Source: Elusimicrobiota bacterium
GTDB taxonomy: Bacteria; Elusimicrobiota; Elusimicrobia; UBA1565; UBA9628
DNA: 64,000 nt
Direction: 5' to 3'
NCBI GenBank assembly: GCA_016218545.1
Contig: JACRDQ010000046.1
Coordinates: 62,001-126,000, forward strand
Position numbers and translations under genes: made by a program
Notes under the pieces: generated by a model
Told to the model about the DNA's origin: nothing
Seen by the model: only the letters and a program-made list of their open reading frames with translations
Database searches by the model: none
Part shown: piece by piece, positions 16,245 to 25,359 of the stretch
How the letters are laid out: every line of letters starts with the position of its first letter
Numbering within the stretch: position 1 is the first letter of the stretch

Positions 16245-17701
16245 TGAAGCTTTCCGGCTTCTGGCTGGCGGCTCTGGTGCTGGCAGGAGCCGTGGGCCTG
16301 AGCTTCGGCATCCATGCTCCGCTCCTCGGCTTCTACCACGATGACTGGGCTTTCCTCGAACTCGGGCTCAGAGCCGGCGGGTTCTGGCCGGCGGTCCGGG
16401 AATTCGCCTCGGCAGGGTATCTCAGCAGGCCGGTCGAGATCATCCAGTTCCCCTTGTTCATCCGGCTGGGAGGCCTCGACGCCTCGGCCTATCACGGCAT
16501 CCTGCTGACCCTCCACTATCTGTCGGCGGCGCTCTTCTTCGTGCTCCTGCGCGACCTGCTGGGCTCAGCCAGGCTCGCCCTGCTCGCCGCAGCGCTGGCC
16601 TCCATCCATCCGAGCTCATCCATCATGCGCATCTGGTTCGCATCCTCTCCGCAGACCCTGGCCATCGCCCTCGTGCTCGCGAGCCTCGTCGTGTTCCAGA
16701 GGAGCCTTGATTCGCGGCACAAGCCGAGCCTGTTCTTCTCCCAAGCCCTGTATCTTGCAGGCACCCTCTGCTATGAATCCCCGGCATTCCTCCCCCTCCT
16801 GCTCGCAGGCGGCCTTGCCGGCAAGAGCTGGGCTCAAGGCCACAGGCTCAAGGACGCCCTGCTCCGCTCGACCCTGAGCCTGTGGCCCTATGGCTTGTCC
16901 CTCGCCCTTGCCCTCGTGTATCAGCGCTTTGCAGGAGCAGCCCTCGGGCAGGCCAACCCCAAGACCCTCGGCTTCTCCTTCAGCCATGCCATCAAGGTCT
17001 TCGGAGCCGGGCTCGAATGCCTGACCAACCGCGCCATGCACCTGTGCTGGAAATCCGTTCCCGGGTTCTGGGCTGATTCCTCCATGGCTGCCATCGGGCT
17101 CTGGCTCGCCGTCGCCGTCATCGGGGCCCTGGTCCTGGCCTGCAAGGAAGACCTCCGCGGCATCCCCGTGCGCAGCGCTCTCGGCGCCGCCGTGTTCGGG
17201 TTCATCGGAGCCTATCTTCCCTACGCTTTGTCGGCGACGTACATGCCCCAGGTCTTCGGTTTCATGAGCAGGACCAACGGCGTCGGAGCTCTTGCAGGAG
17301 GCCTCATCTTGGCGCTCCTGGCCTCTCTCCTGAGCAAGCAGCCCAGGATACAGAGAGCCTTCCTCGGCCTGGTGGTCCTGGCCTTCACCCTTGCCAACTG
17401 GCAGATCAACAGGGAGTACGCCAAGCTCTGGCAGGACCAGCAGCAGCTCCTCTCTTCAGTCAGCCGCATGAGCGAAGTCCTTCCCAAGGGAGCGACCATC
17501 CTCCTCGACCAGTCCCCTCGCCAAGGCCCTGCCTTGTTCGCCGGCCACTACGACTTCTCAGCCAGCCTGCGCCTCAAGACCAAGAGACCGGACCTTTCCG
17601 GAGACCTGCTCGGAGCCCCATCAGCACCGCAGGGGCCGGGGGTGTTCGTGTTCTCAGAGAAAGACAGCATCATCAAGCCGCTTCAGATGTATACTAGATG
17701 A
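16244..17701 (+). CDS. GT-C-like polytopic membrane glycosyltransferase
   Basis: A 485-residue integral membrane protein with about ten to eleven hydrophobic helices. An early loop carries FYHDDWAFLELGL, matching the position of the acidic catalytic motif of GT-C enzymes such as ArnT/PMT, so a polyprenyl-phosphate-sugar-dependent transferase working on the outer face is likely. The family is not otherwise recognised. GTG 16244 shares a base with the upstream TAG. GC content drops noticeably from here through about 18 kb, which may mark transferred DNA. Confidence 0.7.
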   Translation: MKLSGFWLAALVLAGAVGLSFGIHAPLLGFYHDDWAFLELGLRAGGFWPAVREFASAGYLSRPVEIIQFPLFIRLGGLDASAYHGILLTLHYLSAALFFVLLRDLLGSARLALLAAALASIHPSSSIMRIWFASSPQTLAIALVLASLVVFQRSLDSRHKPSLFFSQALYLAGTLCYESPAFLPLLLAGGLAGKSWAQGHRLKDALLRSTLSLWPYGLSLALALVYQRFAGAALGQANPKTLGFSFSHAIKVFGAGLECLTNRAMHLCWKSVPGFWADSSMAAIGLWLAVAVIGALVLACKEDLRGIPVRSALGAAVFGFIGAYLPYALSATYMPQVFGFMSRTNGVGALAGGLILALLASLLSKQPRIQRAFLGLVVLAFTLANWQINREYAKLWQDQQQLLSSVSRMSEVLPKGATILLDQSPRQGPALFAGHYDFSASLRLKTKRPDLSGDLLGAPSAPQGPGVFVFSEKDSIIKPLQMYTR

Positions 17702-18153
17702 CACGAGGGATCATGCGCATCAGAATCTTAGCCTGCCTTTCCATCGGCCTGATGTTCGCTGCGTGCCGGGGTCCGCGCCTTTACCCTGCCATGGCGGAGA
17801 ACCCCGACCAATACGATTTCTATGCCGCTGTCCTGAGTTTCGAGATCGAATCGCAAGCTAGCCAGGATCCGGCGACCAGGTTCTTCATCGCGTTCCAAAA
17901 AGAGGACCCCCCTGCCGAGCTCCTTGCGCGGTTCGCAAGCCAGGGTTTCAAGCTGGAAAAGGGCTCCGAATTCCAGACCGGCAAGGGCGTGAAGGTGTGC
18001 ATCAATGGGATTGCGCGCATCGATGACGACACCGTCGAAGTGTCAGGAGTCCGCAACGGTGCGCCGACGTCAGAGTCAGGCCGCCTTTGGACGGTTTCTC
18101 GCAAAGGGGTGGCCTGGGTTGTGACCAAGGTCCGCCTGACCTGGGAACCATAG
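17698..18153 (+). CDS. Predicted lipoprotein, hypothetical
   Basis: A 151-residue predicted lipoprotein. A signal peptide (MRIRILACLSIGLMFAAC) ends in FAAC, a plausible lipobox. The mature part is a small domain with a late WVVTKVRLTW strand. ATG 17698 overlaps the upstream stop (ATGA), while ATG 17713 would begin the signal more naturally; both are in frame. GC content is lower than in neighbours and a TATACT box sits at 17690-17695. No family recognised. Confidence 0.65.
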   Translation: MTRGIMRIRILACLSIGLMFAACRGPRLYPAMAENPDQYDFYAAVLSFEIESQASQDPATRFFIAFQKEDPPAELLARFASQGFKLEKGSEFQTGKGVKVCINGIARIDDDTVEVSGVRNGAPTSESGRLWTVSRKGVAWVVTKVRLTWEP

Positions 18154-18164
18154 GCAGAACGGAC

Positions 18165-18914
18165 ATGAAGCTCGGACTCTGCCAGCTCAAGCCCGCGTTC
18201 GAGCGCAAGACAGCGAACAGATCCAGGATCGCCCGCCTGCTCAGGCGCCTGCCTCAGGCCAAGAAGCTCGATTGGCTCATCTTCCCGGAGATGACGCTGA
18301 CGAGCTTCTCCATGAAGCCCAAGCTGACCACGCTCTCGTCCGAGGACATCGAGTTCTTCGCGGACATCGCAAAGCAGCGCTCGGCGTTCGTGTCCTTTGG
18401 CGGGGTGCTCAAGGGCTGCAACCGCATCATCACCTTGGACCGTTCCGGACAACAGGTCTCCTCCTACGCCAAGACGCACCTCTTCAGCAGGCTCAAAGAG
18501 GAGAGAGCGTACAAGCCGGGCGCCAAGACGGAGACCTTCCTGTTGGACGGAGCCAGGATCTCGCCTACGGTGTGCTTCGACCTGCGCTTCGCCTATCTCT
18601 ACTGGAACATGGGGCCGAAGACCGACGTCTTCGTGAACATCGCGTGCTGGCCCACGCGCAGGGAGGAGCACTGGCTCACCCTCCTGCGCGCGCGGGCCAT
18701 CGAGAACCTCTGCTTCTCAGTGGGCGTCAACAGGGTGGGCCGCGACCCGGATTTCGAGTACTGCGGGAGATCGGCGGTCTTCGACCCCATGGGCGCGCCT
18801 GTGCTGGTGTGCGGGGGCAAGGAAGGCGTCTTCTTGGCTGACATCGACATCGCGGCAGTGGCCCAGACGCGGGCCCGTCTCCCCTTCCTGAAAGACCGCA
18901 GACCCTGGCGCTAG
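18165..18914 (+). CDS. Nitrilase-superfamily amidohydrolase (omega-amidase-like)
   Basis: A 249-residue carbon-nitrogen hydrolase. The Glu-Lys-Cys triad is complete: Glu42 in FPEMTLTSF, Lys103 in YAKTHLF and Cys137 in PTVCFDLRF. The short length and the ENLCFSVGVNRVGRDPD section fit the YafV/Nit2 omega-amidase group, which hydrolyses 2-oxo-acid amides, although other small amides are possible. It closes the glycosylation operon, 11 bases after the lipoprotein gene. Confidence 0.88.
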   Translation: MKLGLCQLKPAFERKTANRSRIARLLRRLPQAKKLDWLIFPEMTLTSFSMKPKLTTLSSEDIEFFADIAKQRSAFVSFGGVLKGCNRIITLDRSGQQVSSYAKTHLFSRLKEERAYKPGAKTETFLLDGARISPTVCFDLRFAYLYWNMGPKTDVFVNIACWPTRREEHWLTLLRARAIENLCFSVGVNRVGRDPDFEYCGRSAVFDPMGAPVLVCGGKEGVFLADIDIAAVAQTRARLPFLKDRRPWR

Positions 18915-18950
18915 GCCTGACCTAGAACGCGGTCACAGCTCAGGGTCTCC

Positions 18951-19164
18951 AGAACTTCCTCAAGCCCAAAGTCCTGATTCAGGCCGTCAAACGCAACATA
19001 GAGAGGTTCCCTGCAGACTTCATGTTTTTGCTTGCTCCGGAAGAGGCCGTGGGTTCAAGGTCCAATTTGTGACCTTGAAGAGGGGCCAGAATATCAAATA
19101 CGCCCCATATGCTTTTACGGAACAGGGCGTGGCCATGCTTTCCAGCGTTCTTAGGAGCAGATGA
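18951..19164 (+). pseudogene. Remnant of an ORF6N-domain (phage antirepressor-like) gene
   Basis: This gap of about 320 bases holds a decayed ORF6N domain. One frame reads KVLIQAVKRNIERFPADFMF, the second half needs a frame shift near 19055 and reads FVTLKRGQNIKYAPYAFTEQ then GVAMLSSVLRSR before a stop at 19162-19164. Both blocks are the hallmark of ORF6N proteins, which are carried by phages and mobile islands. The N-terminus (no start codon in place) and the C-terminus beyond the LRS-ERAI position are lost. It points to a past phage or island insertion at the end of the operon. Confidence 0.8.
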
Positions 19165-19233
19165 TCGCCTCTCATCGGGACCTTGCGAGGCGGCTCGAGC
19201 AGGGCTTGAGAGTGGCTGCCCCGGGGCCCATCC

Positions 19234-20523
19234 TCAGGGCATTCCGGCCCAGTAAGGGGTGTCGCCCACGGCGCGGACAAGAGACCTCCGCGGCCTGGTC
19301 CGGAGCAGGGGAGCTTCGAGCCACCAGGGCTTCTCGATGAGGTGCTCGGCGCCTGCGATGACGTGCACCGTGCTCCCGGTCAGCCTGGACTCGGCGGAGA
19401 CTTCGGCCACCACGTTGTCCAAGACCACGTTGCGGTCCTTGAGCGCGGTGCGCCGCATGTCGAGCCAGAGGCGGAAGACCTCCCAGGCCCTGGTGACCAC
19501 GCCTGCGTAGTAGCGCAGGCCGCGCTGGTCTCCGAAGAGGTGCTGGTTCAAGTCGAGCATGGCGAGCTGATGGCGGCGCATGGGCCTGCTGGACGCCTGA
19601 TAGGTCTCGCGGTCATCCCAGCCCTTGACGCGGAGGTCAGGCATGTTGGCGCGCTCGCCCAGCCACCCTGGCTCCAAGCCCTTGGCCGAGAGGTACTCCA
19701 AGGCATCCATGCCGAAGAGCGTGGGACCGAAATAGGCTTCGTCGAAGACGAGCGCGGTCTTGCCGGGCTTGAGGTGCGAGACGAGCCTGCGCATGTTCTC
19801 CTCGATGAGACCGCGGTCCGTGTGGCGCTCTCCGTAGAAGAAGACCGAGGCCTGTCCCGGGCTCTTGGCATTGGAGAACTCGAAAGCCTTGAGGTTGTCC
19901 TTGCTCTCCCTGGTCATGGCCCAGCGGATGACCCTGTCGAAGATCGGCAGGCCGTGATCAGGAGACTTCTCCACAGGCTGGAAATCGAAGATGCTTCCCG
20001 GCACGGTCTCCGCCGTACCGGATTCGCGCTCGCTCCCGAGCCTACCAGCCGGAGCGGACAGCAGAGAAGGTTCGGACGAGGCGGCAGACGTCGGGATGCC
20101 GTCGTCGACGGGCTCGCTGGGAAGGGTCCCATCCCACAAAGCTGAGAGCGCCGAGGGTTCGACCGCTCGACCTGTTTTGGTCTCGGAGCTCCAATCGCGG
20201 AGCGCTGCGATGGATGGCCCTGGGCTGGCCTGGACCCCAGGAACAGCAAGGGCGGGGATGACCGGGACTTCAGGCGCGATGAGCGGAGCCGGAGCTGCGA
20301 GGAGCGGACCAGCGATCCCTGGGACCGAGGTCGTGGGAAGCACGGCGGAGCCCGACCCCAGAACGGAGGGAGCCAGGAACAAGCCGGGTAGAGCGGACCA
20401 GGGTACTCCGGTCTGAGGAGCCTGGACTCGGACCACGGGCTTGGCCACGGTCCCTGCCAAGCCGCGGCAGGGCGCGAAAGCCAGCCCTGTGACGAGGACT
20501 GCGAAAAGCGAGCGCAGCCTCAT
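19234..20523 (-). CDS. Secreted TraB/ChaN-like protein with Ala/Pro linker
   Basis: A 429-residue exported protein. Signal peptide to about residue 24, then a low-complexity Ala/Pro/Val/Leu linker (about 45-105) and a Ser-rich spacer. The C-terminal domain (190-429) has FFYGERHTD at 228-236 and a late VHVIAGAEHL, which resemble the GxxH and GxxH/GH-L motifs of the TraB/TIKI and ChaN superfamily of metal-dependent or haem-binding proteins. That assignment is tentative. AGGA lies 10 bases before the start. It is divergent from the gene at 20702; both promoters show a TATCCT-like box. Confidence 0.7.
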   Translation of the reverse strand: MRLRSLFAVLVTGLAFAPCRGLAGTVAKPVVRVQAPQTGVPWSALPGLFLAPSVLGSGSAVLPTTSVPGIAGPLLAAPAPLIAPEVPVIPALAVPGVQASPGPSIAALRDWSSETKTGRAVEPSALSALWDGTLPSEPVDDGIPTSAASSEPSLLSAPAGRLGSERESGTAETVPGSIFDFQPVEKSPDHGLPIFDRVIRWAMTRESKDNLKAFEFSNAKSPGQASVFFYGERHTDRGLIEENMRRLVSHLKPGKTALVFDEAYFGPTLFGMDALEYLSAKGLEPGWLGERANMPDLRVKGWDDRETYQASSRPMRRHQLAMLDLNQHLFGDQRGLRYYAGVVTRAWEVFRLWLDMRRTALKDRNVVLDNVVAEVSAESRLTGSTVHVIAGAEHLIEKPWWLEAPLLRTRPRRSLVRAVGDTPYWAGMP

Positions 20524-20701
20524 CCGAGTTTCCTCGGAAGAGTCATCGGGCTTAGGATAGCGGTCCCAGAAGCCTTGAGTCAGGGCATTTCGCTCCACCT
20601 TGGCCAGGCCTTGGACCCATCGCGGGATAGGTCGAAATGGACGGCTCTCCCAGCCCCTTGGGCCCAGGCAAAGAAGCGCCGCCTGCGCTATCCTTGGTTC
20701 G

Positions 20702-21502
20702 ATGTCCAAGTCTCACAGGCAGGCCCTGGGCCTGTCCGTCGGATTCGTGCTCGTGTGCGCCGGGACCGCGTTCGCCGCGGTCCTGGTCCAGCCGCGCACG
20801 AGCGCGGTTCCAGTCACCCTGCCGGGCATCTCAGGCAGCCTGGCAGCGCCTGGACTCATGTTTGGAACATCGTTCTCAGGCCTAGGCGTCACCTTGAACG
20901 CGCCCGTGTCCGTGGTCCCGGTCACAACCATCGAAGTCCGGACCGAGAGGCCCAGCTTCACGGTGAAGGTCGCAGAACTCAACCAGGGCTTCGCCGACAT
21001 CGCAACCTCGCCTGCCATGGAATCCGATGCCGGAGAAACCGATGCCCATGGAGCAGGCAAGGCCTTGGAGGGACTCCTCACCGGACAGGAGGAGGCTCCC
21101 GGCTCGCCCGCGACGCAGGAAGAGCTCTCCTTCACCGCCCAAGCCTCTTTGAACTTCGCTCTCGCTGCGGACGACGTGGGAGTCGAGCGCGGCCACAAGG
21201 CCAATACCATGAAGGGCCAGGATTTCCTCGACATGCTCGTTGAAGCGGACAAGAGGCTCTCCCAAGCCAAGGCTCCGAGCCTCAGGACTCGGGAAGCGGC
21301 CTCCGTGGTCCGGCAGCAGGTCATCCGCGTGGTCAGAGCGCTCATCGACCCGGCCAAGCCCTTGGCTCCTCAGGTCAGGCGCGTGCTGTCGGTCTGGCAG
21401 GTCTTCAATCAGGAGATGGAGGCTGCATCAGCCAAGGGACTCCTCGAAGCCATCGAAGCGGAAGCGAGGCTCTTCGCGGAACAGGTCGAAGCTTCGGTCT
21501 GA
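20702..21502 (+). CDS. Secreted hypothetical protein with Ala/Pro linker
   Basis: A 266-residue exported protein of unknown function. It has an N-terminal signal (about 1-26), a hydrophobic low-complexity stretch with repeated proline and valine (about 27-80), and a helical C-terminal domain (about 130-266) without recognised motifs. The linker style is the same as in the proteins at 19234, 32594 and 34608. TATCCT (20689-20694) ends 7 bases before the ATG and no ribosome binding site is seen. The gene ends one base before the stop of the convergent membrane-protein gene. Confidence 0.7.
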   Translation: MSKSHRQALGLSVGFVLVCAGTAFAAVLVQPRTSAVPVTLPGISGSLAAPGLMFGTSFSGLGVTLNAPVSVVPVTTIEVRTERPSFTVKVAELNQGFADIATSPAMESDAGETDAHGAGKALEGLLTGQEEAPGSPATQEELSFTAQASLNFALAADDVGVERGHKANTMKGQDFLDMLVEADKRLSQAKAPSLRTREAASVVRQQVIRVVRALIDPAKPLAPQVRRVLSVWQVFNQEMEAASAKGLLEAIEAEARLFAEQVEASV

Positions 21503-23128
21503 TCAGAACTCGGACAGGCGCTCTTGGACCGCGCCAGGGTCAGGAAGACCCTTTGGAAATTCCATGCCGACTGCCAGGACCCTCAGGTCCGCTGACCTGC
21601 CGTTGCGGTCGCCGACCAAGCGCCTCAACCAAGCCCGGTTCCACCTGGCTTCGGTGAATCCGGGCTCGAGCGCCAGAAGCTCTGAGAGCAGATAGTCCGC
21701 ATCCGAGGTCCTGTTCTTGAAGGTGAAGTCCACGGCCAGGTTCCCCGCTCTCTTGAGCGCGTCGTAATAGCCGGCTGCTGACCCGTACTCCGTGGGCACG
21801 GCCCTGAGCCTCCCCCTCCGGCTCCAGGCCTCCGCAAGGTTCTGGCCGGCGGACACCGCCCAGACCGCGGCGCAAAGGAACACGGCTCCGGAGCAGGCCC
21901 TGAGGGGCCACTGCACGGCCTGGACCTCGCCGGTCCTGGACCCCTTCACCGAGAACCTCCTCCAGATGCCGGCCAGGCCCACGCCGGCAGCGGCGCATGC
22001 GGCTCCCGCGGCAGGCCGGAAATAGCGCGGGGTCGCACCCATGAACGCCTGCAGGCTGAAGTAGCCGAGCACGAGCACGAGCACCCAGGCTCCGGCAGGC
22101 AGGGCGACCTCCTTGCGCTTCTCTCCAAGGCAGAGGAACAGGGGCAGGCTGAGCAGGAGCAAGGGCCAGTGCTCGCTCCACAAGATGGGAAGCCTGCTGA
22201 AGAAACCCTTCAGGAACCGGCCAGGGTGACGCATGATGTTCTTGAAGGATTCCTCGAGGAAGACCCTGGCCCGCTTGCGATCAGGAGCTTTCTGGGCTTC
22301 CATGAGGAAGTCCCGGTATTCCGGATCCTGGACGAGGGCAGCCACTTGCGGGTTCTTGAGCAAGCCGACCGAAGCTCCCCAGAGGTTCAAGGACACTGCC
22401 CCGTCCTCGAACGGGATGAAGGCCTTGAAGAGCCCGGCATTGCGCAGGGTCCAGGGCAGGACGAAGAGGAGGCTCACGCCTGTGATGAGCGCCAGGTTCC
22501 GCAGCCGCTGTCTCCAGCCCACAGCCGGCAGGACCCATGCCAGGGCCAGGGGGAACAGGACCAGGGTGGAGCGGCACGAGAGGGTCAGGCCCAGGAGCCC
22601 GCCTGACACGACGGCGCCGGCCGCTCCCTGCCTGCGGCAAGCCTGCGTCCAGCCGACCAAGGCCAGGGTCACGAGCAAGCCGAAGAAGGTCTCGATGTTC
22701 GGGGCGGCCACCTGCTCGATGGCCGGGCCTGAGAAGGCATAGAGGCACGCTGCCACGCCGCCGGCCAAGCCTCCTGCCAGGCCCGCTGCGACCGCGTATA
22801 CCGCGACGATGGCCACGGTGTCCATGACCGCATGGACCAGACGCAGGGTCCGCATCCCGGGACTGAGCTTGCGGGTCAAGGAGACCGCTGTGGGCTGCAG
22901 AGGCAGCCTGAACGCGGTCGGAAGCCAGCCCGGGAGCGGACGGAACTGGCCTGTCTCAGCCAATTGCACGCCGATGCCGTAGTACTCCCATTCTCCGTTG
23001 AAGAACTCGTCTACGCCCGCGCTCACCCGCGCCGCCCCTGTCCTGAGCAGACCGCCGCAGAGGAGCGCTCCGACCAGGAGAGTCAGGGACACGACGCGCC
23101 ATTCCTTCGGGTTGGGGGCGAGGATCAT
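21503..23128 (-). CDS. GT39-type (PMT/ArnT-like) membrane glycosyltransferase
   Basis: A 541-residue polytopic protein with about ten to eleven hydrophobic helices and a soluble C-terminal tail (about 470-541) with TPR-like helices. The first outer loop contains FFNGEWEYYGIG, and FVLPWTLRNAGLFKAF is a signature of dolichyl/polyprenyl-phosphate-mannose mannosyltransferase-like proteins. It probably transfers a sugar from a polyprenyl carrier to an envelope acceptor. It overlaps the upstream GT-C-like gene by ATGA, so the two membrane enzymes are made together. Confidence 0.78.
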   Translation of the reverse strand: MILAPNPKEWRVVSLTLLVGALLCGGLLRTGAARVSAGVDEFFNGEWEYYGIGVQLAETGQFRPLPGWLPTAFRLPLQPTAVSLTRKLSPGMRTLRLVHAVMDTVAIVAVYAVAAGLAGGLAGGVAACLYAFSGPAIEQVAAPNIETFFGLLVTLALVGWTQACRRQGAAGAVVSGGLLGLTLSCRSTLVLFPLALAWVLPAVGWRQRLRNLALITGVSLLFVLPWTLRNAGLFKAFIPFEDGAVSLNLWGASVGLLKNPQVAALVQDPEYRDFLMEAQKAPDRKRARVFLEESFKNIMRHPGRFLKGFFSRLPILWSEHWPLLLLSLPLFLCLGEKRKEVALPAGAWVLVLVLGYFSLQAFMGATPRYFRPAAGAACAAAGVGLAGIWRRFSVKGSRTGEVQAVQWPLRACSGAVFLCAAVWAVSAGQNLAEAWSRRGRLRAVPTEYGSAAGYYDALKRAGNLAVDFTFKNRTSDADYLLSELLALEPGFTEARWNRAWLRRLVGDRNGRSADLRVLAVGMEFPKGLPDPGAVQERLSEF

Positions 23129-25320
23129 GGCCCGGCCTCGCTCCCATAGAGGTCGTCGCTCTTGGCAAGGTCCGGCTTCTCCCCTTGGCCCAGGACGCGG
23201 AACACGGCGACCCAGTGGTCCGGAGGAGAGAAATCCTCGAAGACCTTCTCCGTGGATTCCCGCCAGAAAGCCTCGAAGGCCTTGGCTCCCTCGGGAGTGA
23301 AGCGCAGGGCCTGGCGCAAGCGCCGCAGCTCGCCGCGGTTGACCAGGATGTGGGTCACCGAGTCCTCCTCGAGCCGCGCGCGGATGGAGTCAGGCCCCTT
23401 GCCGCAATTGGCCAGCCGCTCCATGATGTCCGTGTCGAACCGGGTATTGGCCAGGAACCTCCTCTTGAGATACAAGCCGCGGCTGTCGCCCACCAGGAGC
23501 ACCCGGCTGTCCTTGGGAGCCGTCTCATTGATGAACCTCACCGCTGAATACGAAGCGCCCGGATAGAGGCCATCCACGGTGTTGGACAAGAACCGAGGCT
23601 CGCTCACCCGCCCTGTCGCCACATCCCAGAACACCCTGGCATCAGGAGGCGGATACATCGCCATCAGGAACACCCAGCACGAGACTCCGGAAATCACGCT
23701 GAGGAGCCCGGACTTGAGCAGGCCTGAGCCCAAGCCGAGGACGCTGTGCGCGAGCAGGAAGCTCAGGACCGCCAACTGGGGCATGAGGAATCTGGGCATC
23801 TCGGAGAGCAGGCTCAAGGGGATCCACGCTCCCAGGAGCAGGACCGCGAGCAGGCGGCAGGGCCCTGTCAGCCCGAAGAAGAGGAGCGGCAGGAGGATGA
23901 GAAAGAGCGGTCCCATGTTGTCGGAATGCACATTGCTGAGATCAGTGGAGAAGGTCCACGGGTGGAGCGCGTAGCGGCCGAACCCTGAAAGGCTCGTCAA
24001 AGCATGCCGCACATCCCGGCTGCGCGCATCCTTGTCCAGGTTGCGCCAGCCCTTGTCGTCGCGGGGAGGAAGCTCGCACCCGGGAGCATAGCCCTCCGTC
24101 AGATACGGGAAGACCGGGTCCTTATAGAAGACCGTGTTCCTGATGACCCATGGAGCGAGGAGCGTGACTGCCGCGGCCAGGGCCAAGCAGAGCTCGCGCA
24201 CGCGGATGGCCGGCAAGCCTAAGGACTTCAGCCTGGAAAGAGCGCCTGCCAGGACCAGGGCCAAGGGCAGGACCCATGCGGGGTATTTGGTGCTCATGGT
24301 CAAGCCCAGGAACACGCCTGCGAGAGCCCACCAGCGCAGCCTCTTGCCCGACGATCCGGGCTCGGACGCCGCGGTCAGGACGCAATGAAAGCAGGCCAAC
24401 TGGAAAAGAGCCCAGCCCAGACCCACCGAGGTGCGGAAGGACTCGTAGAACACGAGCGGGCAGAGGAAAAAGAGGACAGCGGCCAGCAAGCCCGCTCCCG
24501 GCCTGCTCCAGCGCTTCGCCCAGGATGCGAAGAACAGGCCGCAGGCCAAGCCCATGAGGACATTGACCAGCTTGGCGGTGACCGGGCCTTCGACAGCCAA
24601 TCCCAAGGTGAAGATCATCTGCATGGAAAGCACGTTCCCCGAGTAGATGTTCGACGGCGTGGCCAGCATCCTGCCTTCGAGGAGATAGAGGTGCGGCAGG
24701 CCCAGATGATAGACCATGGCGTCCCAGAAGGTCTCGGGTGCGAGCACGAACGGGACCAGGACCGCGCAGGCGGCAGCCAGCATGCAGGCCAGGACCAGGC
24801 TCCACCCTCGACCGAGGCCCGGCTCCTGGGACGGACTCAAGGCAGGAGCAGGGCTGCAGGCCCCCAGCCGCCATAGACCCGCCAGGCCGAGCCCGGCCAG
24901 GACCGCGCGGATGAGCCATGGGTGGAGGAGCCCTGCAGCGCCAAGGCCCAGCACCATGTAGGACAGGACGCCGAGACCGAGACTGAATCTCAAGGCCGCT
25001 GCCTCGAAACGCTCGGTCGGCTCGGGTTCCCAGGGCTTGAACGCAAGCCAGCCCGCTCCCCAGGCAGCGAGCGCGATCCAGCCCGCTGCAGCGAGCCTTG
25101 AGCCCGCTCTGAAGAGCGCGTCCAAGCCCGCAGGCACGGGGCTCGGGAAGAGCGCCTCCGCCGCATTGCGAAGATGCGCCCAGCTCACTGCGAAGTGGAA
25201 GAAGTAGGCCCTCAGCACGAACGCGGCCCAGGCCAGGAGGCAGAGCCCGAGCACCAAGACCGGCCAGGGACCTGCCTGAGGCTGAGGCGCCGAGGAGGGG
25301 CGCCTCTGGCGTCTGCTCAC
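23125..25320 (-). CDS. Large GT-C-like membrane protein
   Basis: A 731-residue polytopic protein. About twelve hydrophobic helices are followed by a soluble domain (about 590-731) with NETAPKDSRVLLVGDSRGLY, typical of GT-C glycosyltransferases in which the tail handles the acceptor. ETFWDAMVYHLGLPHLYLLEGR lies in an outer loop and has the acidic residues expected at the active site. The start is GTG 25318-25320, the first start in frame after the divergent gap. It is probably paired with the GT39-type protein at 21503. Confidence 0.75.
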   Translation of the reverse strand: MSRRQRRPSSAPQPQAGPWPVLVLGLCLLAWAAFVLRAYFFHFAVSWAHLRNAAEALFPSPVPAGLDALFRAGSRLAAAGWIALAAWGAGWLAFKPWEPEPTERFEAAALRFSLGLGVLSYMVLGLGAAGLLHPWLIRAVLAGLGLAGLWRLGACSPAPALSPSQEPGLGRGWSLVLACMLAAACAVLVPFVLAPETFWDAMVYHLGLPHLYLLEGRMLATPSNIYSGNVLSMQMIFTLGLAVEGPVTAKLVNVLMGLACGLFFASWAKRWSRPGAGLLAAVLFFLCPLVFYESFRTSVGLGWALFQLACFHCVLTAASEPGSSGKRLRWWALAGVFLGLTMSTKYPAWVLPLALVLAGALSRLKSLGLPAIRVRELCLALAAAVTLLAPWVIRNTVFYKDPVFPYLTEGYAPGCELPPRDDKGWRNLDKDARSRDVRHALTSLSGFGRYALHPWTFSTDLSNVHSDNMGPLFLILLPLLFFGLTGPCRLLAVLLLGAWIPLSLLSEMPRFLMPQLAVLSFLLAHSVLGLGSGLLKSGLLSVISGVSCWVFLMAMYPPPDARVFWDVATGRVSEPRFLSNTVDGLYPGASYSAVRFINETAPKDSRVLLVGDSRGLYLKRRFLANTRFDTDIMERLANCGKGPDSIRARLEEDSVTHILVNRGELRRLRQALRFTPEGAKAFEAFWRESTEKVFEDFSPPDHWVAVFRVLGQGEKPDLAKSDDLYGSEAGP

Positions 25321-25359
25321 GGCCCCATGATATCAATATTTTCCTAGAATCTACGTGTT

